DNA of 64,000 bases from Paenibacillus sp. sptzw28 (GCF_019550795.1 NZ_CP080545.1:4932001-4996000), one strand, 5' to 3'. Shown: positions 25,064-34,985, numbered from the stretch's first letter. A program made the numbers and translations. Notes: a model not told the origin generated them from the sequence alone.

Positions 25064-26878
25064 CTATGTCCCCATCTTCCGCGGGATATGAAACGTAACC
25101 TTGGTCCGGACGCCATGCTCGCTCTCCACCTGCAAGCCATAATCCGGGCCGTATACGTATTTCATCCGCTGATGAATATTTTTTAGTCCGATTCTTTCCT
25201 TATCGCCGCCGGTATGCCCATTCTGCATGTCGAGCTCCTCCTTAAGGATGCGCAGCTGATCCGGAGCGATTCCAAGGCCGTTATCTTCAACCTCCACCAC
25301 AATCCTGTCATCCCGTACAAATGCGCGTATCCATATCATCCCTTCTTTACCTTTACCCTGTATGCCATGGATAATCGCATTTTCCACGATCGGCTGCAAT
25401 ATCAGCTTCGTGACGCCAACCATGTTCACTTCTTCCTCAACGTCGATGGAATATTCCAGAAAATCTTTAAACCGCACCTTTTGAATTTCCAGGTAGTTGA
25501 TTACATTCTGCACTTCTTTAAAGAACGGGACCATTTTCTGGCTCATATTAATGCCGTAGCGCAGCATATCCCCCAGCTGCTTGGACATTTGGGTTATTTC
25601 CTTGATCCCGTAGACGGCGGCTATACTGCTGATTGTCTGCAGCGTATTATTGATAAAGTGAGGGTTGATTTGTGACTGCAGATACTTGTATTCGGCTTCT
25701 TTACGTTCAAGTGTTTCTTCATATTTCTCGACAATTAACTTCTTGATCGTAGCGGTCATTGAGTTGAAGTTTTGGACCAGCTGCCCTACCTCGTCGTTCG
25801 CCGGCACTTCCAGTTGGATGTCGAAGTCGCCTCGCTTAACCGTCGTCATGCCTTTATTCAGCTTCCGAATCGGCGTAGTGACGACTTTGGAGAAATAGTA
25901 CGCCAGCAGAATTGCCAGCAGAAGTCCTCCGAATGCGATTAAAGCGTTGATGACAAGCAGCCGGTTTCCTTCCATTGCGATTAATTTGTATGGAGTCAGC
26001 GTAAGCAGCTTCCAACCTGTCAGCTGAGAAGTATGGAAGGTGACCAGGTAGCGGCTGCCGAATAGATCGGCGGTAAATTGCCCGGTATCCTGCAACGTTA
26101 TTTTCGACCGGTACCGCTCATCGATCGCCCGCTCTTCGCCGGCAAAACTCCGGTAAATAATTGTCCCATCGCGATCCGTAAACAGAACCAGGGAAGACGG
26201 GTCCAGGTTCGCTCTGTTAATGATCGTATTCAGTGTATCGGCTGCAAAATCCATCAGGATAACGCCTTCCTTCTCCCCGGCGTAATTGGTCAGCTGCCTG
26301 GAAAAGGAAATGACTGGACCGGACCGGTCCAGCTGAAAAGGGAGATGGGGCGGCGTAATGACGGTCTTGCCCTGGGACGCTTCAGTGGCTTTGAACCACG
26401 CTTCCCCGGTCGGATCATAGTCGAGTTTCAGCGAACCGTCGCGATAGTAAGAGAATGTCTTGGTCTTCGATAGGTAGATATATATGCTGCTCAGATCATG
26501 TCTAAGATAAATAAATTGCTGGAAAAACTTCTGCATCTTCAGTTGGTTGTTGTACATCTCGAGCAAGCTGCCGTCCGTGTTGCTTGACAGCGCGGAGAGC
26601 ACGTCCTGATCGGCAAAGGTCAATTGTATCAGGCTGTCCACTTGAACGATATTATCCTGTATGCTGAGATTAATGTTCTTGACCAAGCCGATCGATTTCT
26701 CGCTTATTTTCTCTTCCAACAGACGCTGGGAATACAAATAGGAAGCCGCACTCGATAGTGCGAGTACGAGGAACAGAATTGCCAGCGTGCCGTAAAAGAT
26801 TTTGTAGAACAGGTTGAGCTTATTGGCTGCTCTACGCATCCGTTCGAACATAACCCACCACACCATCCCCGGGCTCAT
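25064..26878 (-). CDS. Sensor histidine kinase (YesM type)
   Basis: About 600 residues: a membrane segment near residue 30, a large extracellular sensing region (about 55-300), a second membrane segment near 305, HAMP-type linker with RGDFDIQLEVPANDEVG, and a His-kinase/ATPase part of the PF06580 type. The phospho-accepting His is in HFINNTLQTISS; the ATP-binding site is LILQPIVENAIIHG and DNGLGI. The start is not certain: the ATG at 26878 is listed, but the in-frame ATG at 26851 (MFERMRRAANK) starts closer to the first membrane segment; neither has a strong binding site. It should sense the substrate or products of the polysaccharide lyase gene upstream. Confidence 0.9.
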   Translation of the reverse strand: MSPGMVWWVMFERMRRAANKLNLFYKIFYGTLAILFLVLALSSAASYLYSQRLLEEKISEKSIGLVKNINLSIQDNIVQVDSLIQLTFADQDVLSALSSNTDGSLLEMYNNQLKMQKFFQQFIYLRHDLSSIYIYLSKTKTFSYYRDGSLKLDYDPTGEAWFKATEASQGKTVITPPHLPFQLDRSGPVISFSRQLTNYAGEKEGVILMDFAADTLNTIINRANLDPSSLVLFTDRDGTIIYRSFAGEERAIDERYRSKITLQDTGQFTADLFGSRYLVTFHTSQLTGWKLLTLTPYKLIAMEGNRLLVINALIAFGGLLLAILLAYYFSKVVTTPIRKLNKGMTTVKRGDFDIQLEVPANDEVGQLVQNFNSMTATIKKLIVEKYEETLERKEAEYKYLQSQINPHFINNTLQTISSIAAVYGIKEITQMSKQLGDMLRYGINMSQKMVPFFKEVQNVINYLEIQKVRFKDFLEYSIDVEEEVNMVGVTKLILQPIVENAIIHGIQGKGKEGMIWIRAFVRDDRIVVEVEDNGLGIAPDQLRILKEELDMQNGHTGGDKERIGLKNIHQRMKYVYGPDYGLQVESEHGVRTKVTFHIPRKMGT

Positions 26879-26901
26879 CCTGCCGACTTATAAGTGAAGC
26901 G

Positions 26902-26922
26902 GAGGAGCGGGAGCCGCTCCTC
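26902..26922 (-). terminator. Intercistronic hairpin between lyase and kinase genes
   Basis: Nine-base GC-rich arms GAGGAGCGG/CCGCTCCTC with a three-base loop and no U run. Probably lowers, rather than stops, transcription into the two-component genes. Confidence 0.5.
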
Positions 26923-26934
26923 GCCTTATACGCC

Positions 26935-29745
26935 CTAATAGACCTCAACCTCCGCAAACTGCATCCGATAATACTGGTGGTCGTAAGGATTCGGCGACAG
27001 GTTCGTTCCTGAAATCCTCACATACCGCACTTGCATCGGAGAAAAGGAGAAGCTTTGTACCTCATTGCCCGGCAGCGGATATCCGGTTTGCGTTACAACG
27101 GCATTCCATACACTTCCATTATCCGATACCATGATCATGAAGTCCACTGGAAACCCCTGCCCGGTTGTAATCCCATCGTTGCGCGGATACAAATCGACTT
27201 TGGAGACAGGCATCACGCTTCCCAGGTCGACCTGGAACCACTCGGAATGATTGGTTGTAAGGCTGTTATTGCTGGTCCAGCCTTTCTTCCCGTCAACCGA
27301 GCTCCGCCCGCCGTCGACAGCATGGAGAATATTCCAGTCCTTGTTGCTGAAAGTGCTGCTTGCCGTTACCGCCTTCTGAAGCGCGAGATTAGCCGGTACG
27401 GGTTCGTTCAAGCTGAACGTCGCCTTCAGTCCTGCACCGCGGGTACCGCTCACATTCACCGTCATTTTTATAGTCGGACTTAACTGCGTCACCGTAATTC
27501 GGCTATCCGCGGCTGCGAGTCCTGCTGCACTTTTATTAATTTCGATATTTATCGTTCCCGTATTCAATTGTGTCGGATCCGATACGCTTACTTCCAGCAC
27601 ACCAGCCGTCACAGCTGTCATGACGGACGCCTTCTTGTCGCTTGTGATGTCACCGGCCGTTTTGACCATGTCTTTCCAGAAGTTTACGCCGGTTACTCCG
27701 ATCGTATTCTCGCGCACCGCCTGTGCGTCGGCGGAGTTTTCCAGGATGGTAAACTCAGGTGCGCTTGCATAATCGCTTGTTTCCGCAGCGCTTCGATTCG
27801 GAAGAAGGACATAGGCGTAAGTTGCACCGCTGGGATTAACCCCATGATCGAACCACAAATTCAAATAGTTCCGGGTTATTGGAGTCGTCGAACCTCCGAT
27901 ATTGATGCCCTTCCAAGAGCCTGTTCTCGCTTCGCGCAGTCCCTTTACCGAGGCTCCTTCCGGGAAATAATAGCCGATATCCGAGCCGGGTACAGTTCCG
28001 GCAAGATGCGCCCAGTTCACGTCAGTCATCGTTTCCGACCAGCCGGTCGATGCCGGTTTCGCGGTGCCGTTCACCGTGAGTGCGTTATTGCCCGGTCCAT
28101 TCAGTTTCCGGTTCTCGATTACCGTTTCAATCTTTCTCGAATCCGAACTCGTGATTCCCGCACCCAGTGCGATGATCTCATCGTCAAACATGAACCATGA
28201 CTTCTTCGCAGTCAGCGAGCTCCCCCACGCATCCAGATCCATACCGGAAATTCCGTATGTTCCAAGAATGGAGGTTCCTCCTGCCCAACTGCTCGGGCTG
28301 ATGTATTGCTTTCCGGAGCCGTCCGCCCTTGTTTGGGTATCAACTGTCGTACCCGGCATCCTGTAGGGGTTGATCGTCGGCCAGAAACCGTCGCTAAATT
28401 GGGACAAGTCCGAATTATACAAGTAAGTCATTCCGTCCGCAGTATACCAGGCTTTATAATTCTCGTTATTAATGGATTCGTAGTTGGCTATGCGTTTAGA
28501 AGACATGCTTATGCCAAATCCATACCCGGGCTGAAGCTGAACCGCGCGGTCCATACTGGAATATTGAACTTGCTTGACTAGTTCGCCTCGGGATGGAATA
28601 GAAGCGTCATTTATGATGTTTTTTGCAAGCACGATCATGTTTATAGGTGCTGTTGCATAAAAGTTTTCATAGGTATTCGTTTGAATCCAGTATTTCACCA
28701 TGCTCTTGTATCTGGCTGCATCGGATGGAGAAGCAACCTGCGAAAGGAGAGTGACGGAGCGGATGACACTTTGCCCCACGTAGTGATCGCTGTTCATCCG
28801 GGACATATCGCGTCCCCGGACCATATCCATCATAGCCCCTCTGTAAACCAAAGGCTCGAACGAATTATATATCCAACCGAACACATTCTGTTTATCCGGG
28901 TCCGTTATGGCCCAAGTCGATTGATCAAGAACGTACATCATTCTGGAAATATCTGAAAGCAGCTCTTTCCCATAACCGCCTGTATAAGGGTAAACGGTAT
29001 GCTGTATGAATGATCCGTCCGGATAAAAGCCGTCTCCTGCCGTCACCACATCAAATACCGGACTTAGACCGTCGCGGCCGGCTGCGATTTTGGCGCTATT
29101 CTTGCCGACTATGCCGCGAACGGCGATAATCATGCTTTCCCACACCCGGTTTGCTCCCGTTTGTGTGATAGTGGACTGGAATTTATCTATTGCGCTCGTA
29201 TAATTCGTGATCTGAGTTGGACTTAATTGTTCGTAAAACATTACCATGATATCGTTTAAGGCAAGCGGAGCTCCGATTTCCCAATCCCACCAGTTCCCTG
29301 ATACGGTTTTGCTCGTATTGTAACGATTCGTATACATCCAATCCAAAGCCCCGGCAATATCCGCCTGCAAAGCTGCATCGTCGTGCAGCTGCGAACCGAA
29401 GGTGGAGTAGGCAAGGACCATCGATCTCAACCGGTTATAGGATCCCGTAATATGGCTCGAATCGCTGGTGCTTGCGAGATCGCTCCACAAATAGGTCCGC
29501 CCCGCAGCCTTATTCATGCTATTCCAATAGGTCTGAGCTTCAGTCGTAATGGAAGCAATCCGTGCCACGATATCCGGGTCGTTAACCGAATAATCTTTCC
29601 CTCCGCCCAAAAGTGTCTTCCACCGTCCGCGGAGCACATCGTACTCGTCAGCGGCATGTGCAGCGGAAGCCGAATAGAACTGGATTAGAAAAATGAGCAG
29701 AGCGGCTACCATAAAGACCTTTCCTAACTGACTTATTAAAGTCAT
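26935..29745 (-). CDS. Secreted family 8 polysaccharide lyase with F5/8C domain
   Basis: A 936-residue exported enzyme of the hyaluronate/chondroitin/xanthan lyase family. A signal peptide ends at about ASAAHA-AD. The alpha/alpha toroid shows the catalytic set: Asn151 in GNWWDWEIG, His249 and Tyr258 in DGSFIQHTVYPYTGGYG, and Arg in RGRDMSR. Beta-sandwich domains follow. The last 140 residues are a discoidin (F5/8 type C) domain for carbohydrate binding (SSTFSNKDWNILHAVDGG at its start). It cuts uronic-acid-containing chains by beta-elimination. The start at 29745 has GGGGGAG upstream; the frame is open to 29826. Located between the binding lipoprotein and its sensor kinase, it provides the oligosaccharides for uptake. 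The exact polymer cannot be told. Confidence 0.9.
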   Translation of the reverse strand: MTLISQLGKVFMVAALLIFLIQFYSASAAHAADEYDVLRGRWKTLLGGGKDYSVNDPDIVARIASITTEAQTYWNSMNKAAGRTYLWSDLASTSDSSHITGSYNRLRSMVLAYSTFGSQLHDDAALQADIAGALDWMYTNRYNTSKTVSGNWWDWEIGAPLALNDIMVMFYEQLSPTQITNYTSAIDKFQSTITQTGANRVWESMIIAVRGIVGKNSAKIAAGRDGLSPVFDVVTAGDGFYPDGSFIQHTVYPYTGGYGKELLSDISRMMYVLDQSTWAITDPDKQNVFGWIYNSFEPLVYRGAMMDMVRGRDMSRMNSDHYVGQSVIRSVTLLSQVASPSDAARYKSMVKYWIQTNTYENFYATAPINMIVLAKNIINDASIPSRGELVKQVQYSSMDRAVQLQPGYGFGISMSSKRIANYESINNENYKAWYTADGMTYLYNSDLSQFSDGFWPTINPYRMPGTTVDTQTRADGSGKQYISPSSWAGGTSILGTYGISGMDLDAWGSSLTAKKSWFMFDDEIIALGAGITSSDSRKIETVIENRKLNGPGNNALTVNGTAKPASTGWSETMTDVNWAHLAGTVPGSDIGYYFPEGASVKGLREARTGSWKGINIGGSTTPITRNYLNLWFDHGVNPSGATYAYVLLPNRSAAETSDYASAPEFTILENSADAQAVRENTIGVTGVNFWKDMVKTAGDITSDKKASVMTAVTAGVLEVSVSDPTQLNTGTINIEINKSAAGLAAADSRITVTQLSPTIKMTVNVSGTRGAGLKATFSLNEPVPANLALQKAVTASSTFSNKDWNILHAVDGGRSSVDGKKGWTSNNSLTTNHSEWFQVDLGSVMPVSKVDLYPRNDGITTGQGFPVDFMIMVSDNGSVWNAVVTQTGYPLPGNEVQSFSFSPMQVRYVRISGTNLSPNPYDHQYYRMQFAEVEVY

Positions 29746-29768
29746 CCTTAATCTCCCCCATGATGGAT

Positions 29769-29782
29769 TGGTAACGCTTACA
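29769..29782 (-). promoter_or_regulatory. Candidate cre site (CcpA) before the lyase gene
   Basis: TGTAAGCGTTACCA on the minus strand; one mismatch to TGWAANCGNTNWCA. Lies between the lipoprotein and lyase genes, which suggests glucose repression of the locus. Confidence 0.5.
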
Positions 29783-29800
29783 TATGAGATTGGATGTGAG

Positions 29801-29823
29801 GACCGGCTTAGCTTAAGCCGGTC
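29801..29823 (-). terminator. Intercistronic hairpin after the binding-protein gene
   Basis: Perfect ten-base arms GACCGGCTTA/TAAGCCGGTC with a three-base loop and no U run. Such hairpins commonly raise the level of binding-protein mRNA over downstream genes. Confidence 0.6.
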
Positions 29824-29859
29824 CAATCGAGTTGTGTCTTCTCGTACACAAGCATTGGT

Positions 29860-31206
29860 TTATTTTGCTTTAGCCAGTTCTTTCTGCACCTGCTTATCGG
29901 CGTCTTGCGCTAATTTTTCGGCGGTCGTCCCTCCGGCAAGCATGTTTTGCCAGCCTTTCTCAAGAAGTGTCGCCATCGCTGCGCTTTGGTATTTTCCATG
30001 GAAATGATTCGTTACATACCCGGCTGAACTAAGCGCTTGATTGACCTCCGTCAGGAATGGATCCTCCACCTTCACCGTTTTATTCGTCGTGATCCCCTTC
30101 ATGTTCTCAATGAAGGCAGTCTGGTTTTCGGTTCCGAGATAATATTCCAACACCTTTTTCGCCGATTCGATATTTTTACCCTTGGCGTTTACGAACAATC
30201 CGCCGGACAATGTCGTAGGAATCGTAATAGGCTCGCCTTCTTTGTTAAGTGGCAGCGGGAAAAATCCGATTTCTGCTTGAGGATTCGAATCCTGTACTGA
30301 CTTCAGCTGCCACGTACCGTTAATGAGCATTGCCGCTTTGCCCGTGCCGACCATTGCGCTTGCTACATTAATGTCGGTTCCGAGGAAGTTATCCTGGAAA
30401 TAGCCTTTCTTTGTCCAGTCGACTTGAAGACCAAACGCTTGAATCATGGCCGGCTGTTCATATTTCACTTTGCCTTCGCTAAGTTCCTTTACGACCTCAT
30501 GATCGGGTGTCTGGAGCGACTGCGCGATGGCGATAAACGGGATGATTTGGGCGGTCCAGCTGTCTTTGAACCCGCCTGCGATCGGGACAATGTTCGCCGC
30601 TTTAATCTTCTCGACCGCTTTGGTGAACTCATCAATATTGGTTGGTACCGAGATGCCAAGATCATTGAAAATCTTCTTGTTGTACATAACGCCGAGCACA
30701 TTGGTGGAGATGGTCACGGCGTATAACTTCCCGTCGACCTTATTCGCATCTTTTGCCGAATCGATATATTGATCAAGTACGCTTAGTCCGGATATGTCCG
30801 CGAATTCTCCTTGTTTAACAAGCTGGGCACCGTATGAAGCTGTTGCGCTGTGCGCCATGATCAAATCCGGCGCATCACCCGAGGCAATTTTCGCTTTAAT
30901 CGCGCTTTCGTACTGATCCGTCGGATAGTTTTCCAGCTGGATCGTAATACCCAGTTTTTCTTTCACATTTTTAATAAATGCATCAGTCGCATCTTTCGTG
31001 TCCGAATAGTTCCATGTCGCGTATCGCAGCGCGATGTTTTCGTCCGGCTTCTCGGCGGACTTTTCCGGCGTGGTTTCACTGCTTGTTCCCTCGTTTGAAG
31101 CCGGGCCGGCTGCGTTTTCCTTGCTACCAGTAGTGCCGCTGCCGCATCCCAAAAGCAGAACGGACATCGCTGCGATGATCGCTAACACGCTGTAAAGTTT
31201 CTTCAT
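29860..31206 (-). CDS. Sugar-binding lipoprotein of an ABC importer
   Basis: A 448-residue family 1 extracellular solute-binding protein. A lipoprotein signal ends in LLLGCGSG with Cys21 as the lipid attachment site; a Ser/Glu-rich linker follows. The mature part has the usual two-lobe pattern, with ATWNYSDTKDATDAF near the start and GKAAMLINGTWQLKS in the second lobe. It binds oligosaccharides outside the cell and hands them to the permeases at 21527-23325. It is the first gene of the minus-strand set and its neighbours point to uronic-acid oligosaccharides released by the lyase. Confidence 0.92.
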   Translation of the reverse strand: MKKLYSVLAIIAAMSVLLLGCGSGTTGSKENAAGPASNEGTSSETTPEKSAEKPDENIALRYATWNYSDTKDATDAFIKNVKEKLGITIQLENYPTDQYESAIKAKIASGDAPDLIMAHSATASYGAQLVKQGEFADISGLSVLDQYIDSAKDANKVDGKLYAVTISTNVLGVMYNKKIFNDLGISVPTNIDEFTKAVEKIKAANIVPIAGGFKDSWTAQIIPFIAIAQSLQTPDHEVVKELSEGKVKYEQPAMIQAFGLQVDWTKKGYFQDNFLGTDINVASAMVGTGKAAMLINGTWQLKSVQDSNPQAEIGFFPLPLNKEGEPITIPTTLSGGLFVNAKGKNIESAKKVLEYYLGTENQTAFIENMKGITTNKTVKVEDPFLTEVNQALSSAGYVTNHFHGKYQSAAMATLLEKGWQNMLAGGTTAEKLAQDADKQVQKELAKAK

Positions 31207-31665
31207 ATTGTGACCCTCCCATGATTTTAATGCGCTTACTTTGTCTGCTACACTTTCATTGTATAGAAGCCGCTGTAACTAATTGATCCCTTTTTTTTAC
31301 TTTCGATGGTGAATTATTTTGACTTTTTGCCTGGGTCGTTCGGTCCTTTCCTTCTAATTATACCCAATCTTAAATGGTTCTTTAGACTTGTCCGCACTTC
31401 GGAAAATGCATTGTCGGAGAAAAAGAACTATGATACAATTTGTATCATATTCATGATATCATTCGCAGTTCAAGAATATCACTCTTAGTTTAATGTGTAT
31501 TCGTTGCCTGGCGTGTTTGAGCAGAATGCCTGTCTCACATGTCTGCGTTCTCTGGCATATACTCGAGAAGACTGCACTAAAACTAAACAAAACATGGCCG
31601 CTAATCCGGTCCTATACCGGCACTTCATAACCAAAGGCTTTAGGAAATGGAAAGGTGATTAAGAA
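31207..31665. other. Divergent intergenic region of 459 bases
   Basis: Holds the leader of the lipoprotein gene (weak cre-like GTAAGCGCATTA at about 31230-31241, -10-like TACAAT on the minus strand near 31270) and, further right, the palindrome at 31430-31448. I see no gene and no riboswitch-like pattern. Confidence 0.5.
31430..31448. promoter_or_regulatory. Perfect 19-base palindrome, possible operator
   Basis: ATGATACAATTTGTATCAT, a perfect inverted repeat with a one-base centre. Near-identical palindromes occur at 41025-41043 and 42617-42635. Confidence 0.6.
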
Positions 31666-32246
31666 ATGGTTAAAGCCGAGATCAAGCAATTCGCAAAGGA
31701 CGCAAAGGCTGCATTATTCAATTTTCCGGTAAATGTATTGGCATCTTCGATCATCACGCCTCGGCTTATCCGCTCGCTTATTTACAGATTGTGGGGCATC
31801 GGGGTTCATTCCAATTCGATTGCTCCGCGGTGTTTTATCGGCAGTAAGCATGTGAGCATCGGCCAGGGGAATTTGTAAACTGCAGCTGCTTCTTTGACGC
31901 TTATGCCCCAATTGAAATCGGGAATTACTGTTCAATCGGAATGGATGTCCTGTTCTGCACCTCCTCTCATGATCCGGGAACGAAGCATAAGAGAGCCGGT
32001 AAGAATAATGGAAAGCCCATTATAATAGGCGACGGCAGCTGGATTGGAGCAAGAAGCATTATTTTGCAGGGCGTAACGGTGGGAGAGGGCTGCATTATTG
32101 CCGCAGGGTCGCTTGTGAACAAGGACTGCGAGCCCAACGGGCTGTATGCAGGCATTCCGGCTAAACGGATAAAAGACCTTCCGGTTGAAGAAACCCGGGA
32201 AGCTCAGGCGTTCCCTAGCAAGGAGCTCCAACTGCTCGCCAGGTAG
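31666..32246 (+). pseudogene. Hexapeptide-repeat acyltransferase gene with a one-base frameshift
   Basis: The first frame (31666-31878) encodes a start with IGVHSNSIAPRCFIGSKHVSIGQGN and stops. The second (open through 31941-32246) continues as a left-handed beta-helix O-acetyltransferase with the IGDGSWIGARSIILQGVTVGEG hexapeptide pattern and an AGIPAKRIKDLP end. If one base is added in the T run near 31875, the two join smoothly through FVNCSCFFDAYAPIEIGNYCSIG. Such enzymes acetylate sugars of surface polysaccharides. It is either a recent pseudogene or a sequencing error. A GGAAAGG site precedes the first ATG. Confidence 0.75.
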
Positions 32247-32317
32247 TTCCCGTTAGGCGGGCTTCAACAATAGAATTAGTAGGATTTGGGCATACTGACG
32301 GGGGGAGGTATGCTTGA

Positions 32318-33556
32318 ATGCGGGAATTATATTATGGCCGTTTATACTGGCCGGAATTGGTGAAGGAACACTTCTCCTACCCCCCGCTCGACTCGGATAA
32401 GCAAGTAACGGTCGCTATAATCGGCGGCGGCATATCGGGCGCGGTATGCGCCTATGTTCTGGCCAAGAGCGGCATTGATGCCTGCATACTTGAACGAGGC
32501 GAGGTGGCAGGAGGCAGTACGTCCGCAAATTCGGGACTTTTGCAATTTTCCAGCGATATAATGCTGGTTGATCTCATCCGGCAAATCGGCGAAAAGGACG
32601 CGGTAAGCTTTTATAAAGCCAGCAGGCAGGCGCTCGAACAGCTCGCTGCGATCGTGGCGGAACTTAAAACCGATGTCGGGTACACGACCCGAAGCAGCTT
32701 ATACTATGCCAGTGCCGAAGAGGACGAGCCGAAGCTGAGGAGTGAATACGAGAAGCTTAGAAGCTGCGGGTTTGAAGTCGAGTACTGGGGCCCTCGCACA
32801 ATCGGCGAGCGATATCCTTTTCATAAGCCGGGCGCAATCTGGACTTGCGGCGGCGATGCGGAAATTAATCCGCTCCAATTCGTATACGCGGTTGCAGAAG
32901 GCTCCTGCAGCATGGGACAAGCTATTTACGAGCGGACCGAGGTCGTGGCGCACGAGACGCTGGTGAACGGGGTCCATAGGTTGAAGACATCCTCGGGTGC
33001 AGCAGTCGATGCGGATCACGTCATTTATGCGATCGGCTATGAACCGGAGGAGCTTAAAGGGCGGCTCATCAAAGCTGACTTAAACCGGACTTACGCGATC
33101 GCGACCGGGCCTCAGCATGAGCTTGCCGCTTGGTACGGACGGAGCCTGATCTGGGAGACTTCGCGGCCTAATTTCTATATGCGCACCACGCCGGAGGGCC
33201 GCGTCATTGCCGGCGGCCTCGACGAAGAGGCTCCGAGGCCTTTGCAGGACGATGAAGCGATGCGCAAACGCTCTGACAAGCTGCTCGCACGAATACAAGA
33301 GCATTTCCCGGGATTTCAGGCTCCGGCCGAATTCGAATGGACCGGAATATTCGGGGAATCGAGGGACAATTTGCCGTTCATCGGCGAAGATCCGAACCGT
33401 CCCGGCGTCTACTACTGCCTTGGATACGGCGGTAACGGCACTACATACAGCTTGATGGCCTCCACGCTGCTCCATGACCTAATATGCGGATCTGACCATC
33501 CGATCGCTCAAATTGTCAGGCTGGACCGGCCATCACTGCAAAAGATACAGTCGTGA
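32318..33556 (+). CDS. FAD-dependent amino-acid-oxidase-like oxidoreductase
   Basis: A 412-residue protein of the DAO family. The FAD-binding motif VAIIGGGISGAVCAYVLAKSG starts near residue 31 and is followed by an acidic ribose contact (CILERG) and GGSTSANSGLLQ. The C-terminal part has the second FAD contact, LPFIGEDPNRPGVYYCLGYGGNGTTYS. Members oxidise amino acids, glycine derivatives or similar amines; the substrate is unknown. GGGGGGAGG lies nine bases before the ATG. It is 71 bases after the broken acyltransferase and ends two bases before the convergent cardiolipin synthase gene. Confidence 0.82.
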   Translation: MRELYYGRLYWPELVKEHFSYPPLDSDKQVTVAIIGGGISGAVCAYVLAKSGIDACILERGEVAGGSTSANSGLLQFSSDIMLVDLIRQIGEKDAVSFYKASRQALEQLAAIVAELKTDVGYTTRSSLYYASAEEDEPKLRSEYEKLRSCGFEVEYWGPRTIGERYPFHKPGAIWTCGGDAEINPLQFVYAVAEGSCSMGQAIYERTEVVAHETLVNGVHRLKTSSGAAVDADHVIYAIGYEPEELKGRLIKADLNRTYAIATGPQHELAAWYGRSLIWETSRPNFYMRTTPEGRVIAGGLDEEAPRPLQDDEAMRKRSDKLLARIQEHFPGFQAPAEFEWTGIFGESRDNLPFIGEDPNRPGVYYCLGYGGNGTTYSLMASTLLHDLICGSDHPIAQIVRLDRPSLQKIQS

Positions 33557-33557
33557 A

Positions 33558-34985
33558 TTACAGCAGCGGAGATAGCATCCGCGCAATGGCCTCGCCGGCC
33601 TTCTGCCAGCGGGGCCGCCGCTTGAACCGGGAGAGGTTCAACTCTTCGCTGTCCTTCAAATCCTGCAGGAAATCATCGTCCAGCCGTTTAATCGCCTTGT
33701 CATCAAACAACAATGCGTTAAGCTCAAAATTGCTGAAGAAGCTGCGCATATCAAAATTGGCCGAGCCGACAAGGGCTAATAGATCGTCAACCAGGAGCAC
33801 CTTGGCGTGAATGAATCCTTTCTTATACCGGTAGACTCTTACCCCTGCATCGAGCAAATCCTCGACATAGGAGAGCGTTGCGGCCAATACGAGCCGTGAA
33901 TCCGCCACATACGGAATAATAAGGCGAACGTCCACCCCGCTCAGCGCTGCGATCCGAAGCCCCATGAGCACACTAGGATCGGGTATGAAATACGGGGTAG
34001 AAATATAAATTCGCGACTTGGCAACCGCTATCGCTGAGAATACACATTCAAGAATCGCATCAACGGTGCTGTTCGGACCGCTTGAGACGATCTGTACCTG
34101 CTCTGTTCCGAGGCAGCCGTGCTTCGGCAAATACTGCTCTCCGCTGAGCCTCTCCTTCGCGGTATACCACCAATCCCGCATGAACACATCCTGCAGGAAA
34201 TAAACGGCATCCCCTGTAATTTGGATATGGGTATCGCGCCAGTATCCGAGTTTCGGGTTGCCGCCCAAATATTCGTCTCCGATATTGATCCCGCCGATGA
34301 AACCGGTAAGCCCGTCCACGATGACGATTTTTCGATGGTTGCGGTAATTGATCCTCTTGTCGAAGAAGGCTAGGCGCGGCGTCAGAAAGCACTCGGTCTG
34401 AATGCCCGCCTTCTCTATTTCCGATAAAAAACGGCCGTCCAGCTCTAGGCTGCCGACCCCGTCGTAAATAATCCGAACCTCGATTCCCTCTTCCGCTTTC
34501 CGAATGAGAGCGTCCTTGAACCGTCCTCCTATGTTATCGCTGCGGATTGTATAATAATCAAGGTGAATGTGGTGCTTCGCCTTCTCTATCGCTTCCAATA
34601 TTGCTTCGTATGTATCGTGGCCGTTCGTCAAAACCCTCGTTTTGTTACAGCCTGTTATCGGCGATAACGTCATGCTTTGCAGCAGGCGGAACAACCGTTC
34701 CTGGTGCACGAACTGTTTATTGCTCATATCGCCCGCACGGTGAACAAGCGTGCAGCGCATCAGCGCCTGCAGCCGCATTGCCTCCGCAATAACTCTGCTC
34801 TTGCGCACGGTGCGCCGCCGCTGGTATTCTTGCGCGAGAAAATAATACAGGACGAAACCGATAATCGGCAAAATAAACGAAATAAGAAGCCATGCAACCA
34901 TCTTGGAGGGCCTTCGGAATTCCAGGATGAGAATCGTCGCAATTTGGAAAATAAATATAAGGAGTGCAAGCACTGCCCAAACCAT
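33558..34985 (-). CDS. cls: Cardiolipin synthase
   Basis: Joins two phosphatidylglycerol molecules to cardiolipin and glycerol at the membrane. The 475-residue protein has two N-terminal hydrophobic segments and two phospholipase-D HKD motifs: HRKIVIVDGLTGFIGG in the middle and HAKVLLVDDLLALVGS in the C-terminal third. Length and order fit the ClsA type. The start at 34985 has AAAGGGGAG upstream; the open frame begins at 35006. It is a single-gene unit that is convergent with the oxidoreductase gene and divergent from the M23 peptidase gene. Confidence 0.93.
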   Translation of the reverse strand: MVWAVLALLIFIFQIATILILEFRRPSKMVAWLLISFILPIIGFVLYYFLAQEYQRRRTVRKSRVIAEAMRLQALMRCTLVHRAGDMSNKQFVHQERLFRLLQSMTLSPITGCNKTRVLTNGHDTYEAILEAIEKAKHHIHLDYYTIRSDNIGGRFKDALIRKAEEGIEVRIIYDGVGSLELDGRFLSEIEKAGIQTECFLTPRLAFFDKRINYRNHRKIVIVDGLTGFIGGINIGDEYLGGNPKLGYWRDTHIQITGDAVYFLQDVFMRDWWYTAKERLSGEQYLPKHGCLGTEQVQIVSSGPNSTVDAILECVFSAIAVAKSRIYISTPYFIPDPSVLMGLRIAALSGVDVRLIIPYVADSRLVLAATLSYVEDLLDAGVRVYRYKKGFIHAKVLLVDDLLALVGSANFDMRSFFSNFELNALLFDDKAIKRLDDDFLQDLKDSEELNLSRFKRRPRWQKAGEAIARMLSPLL

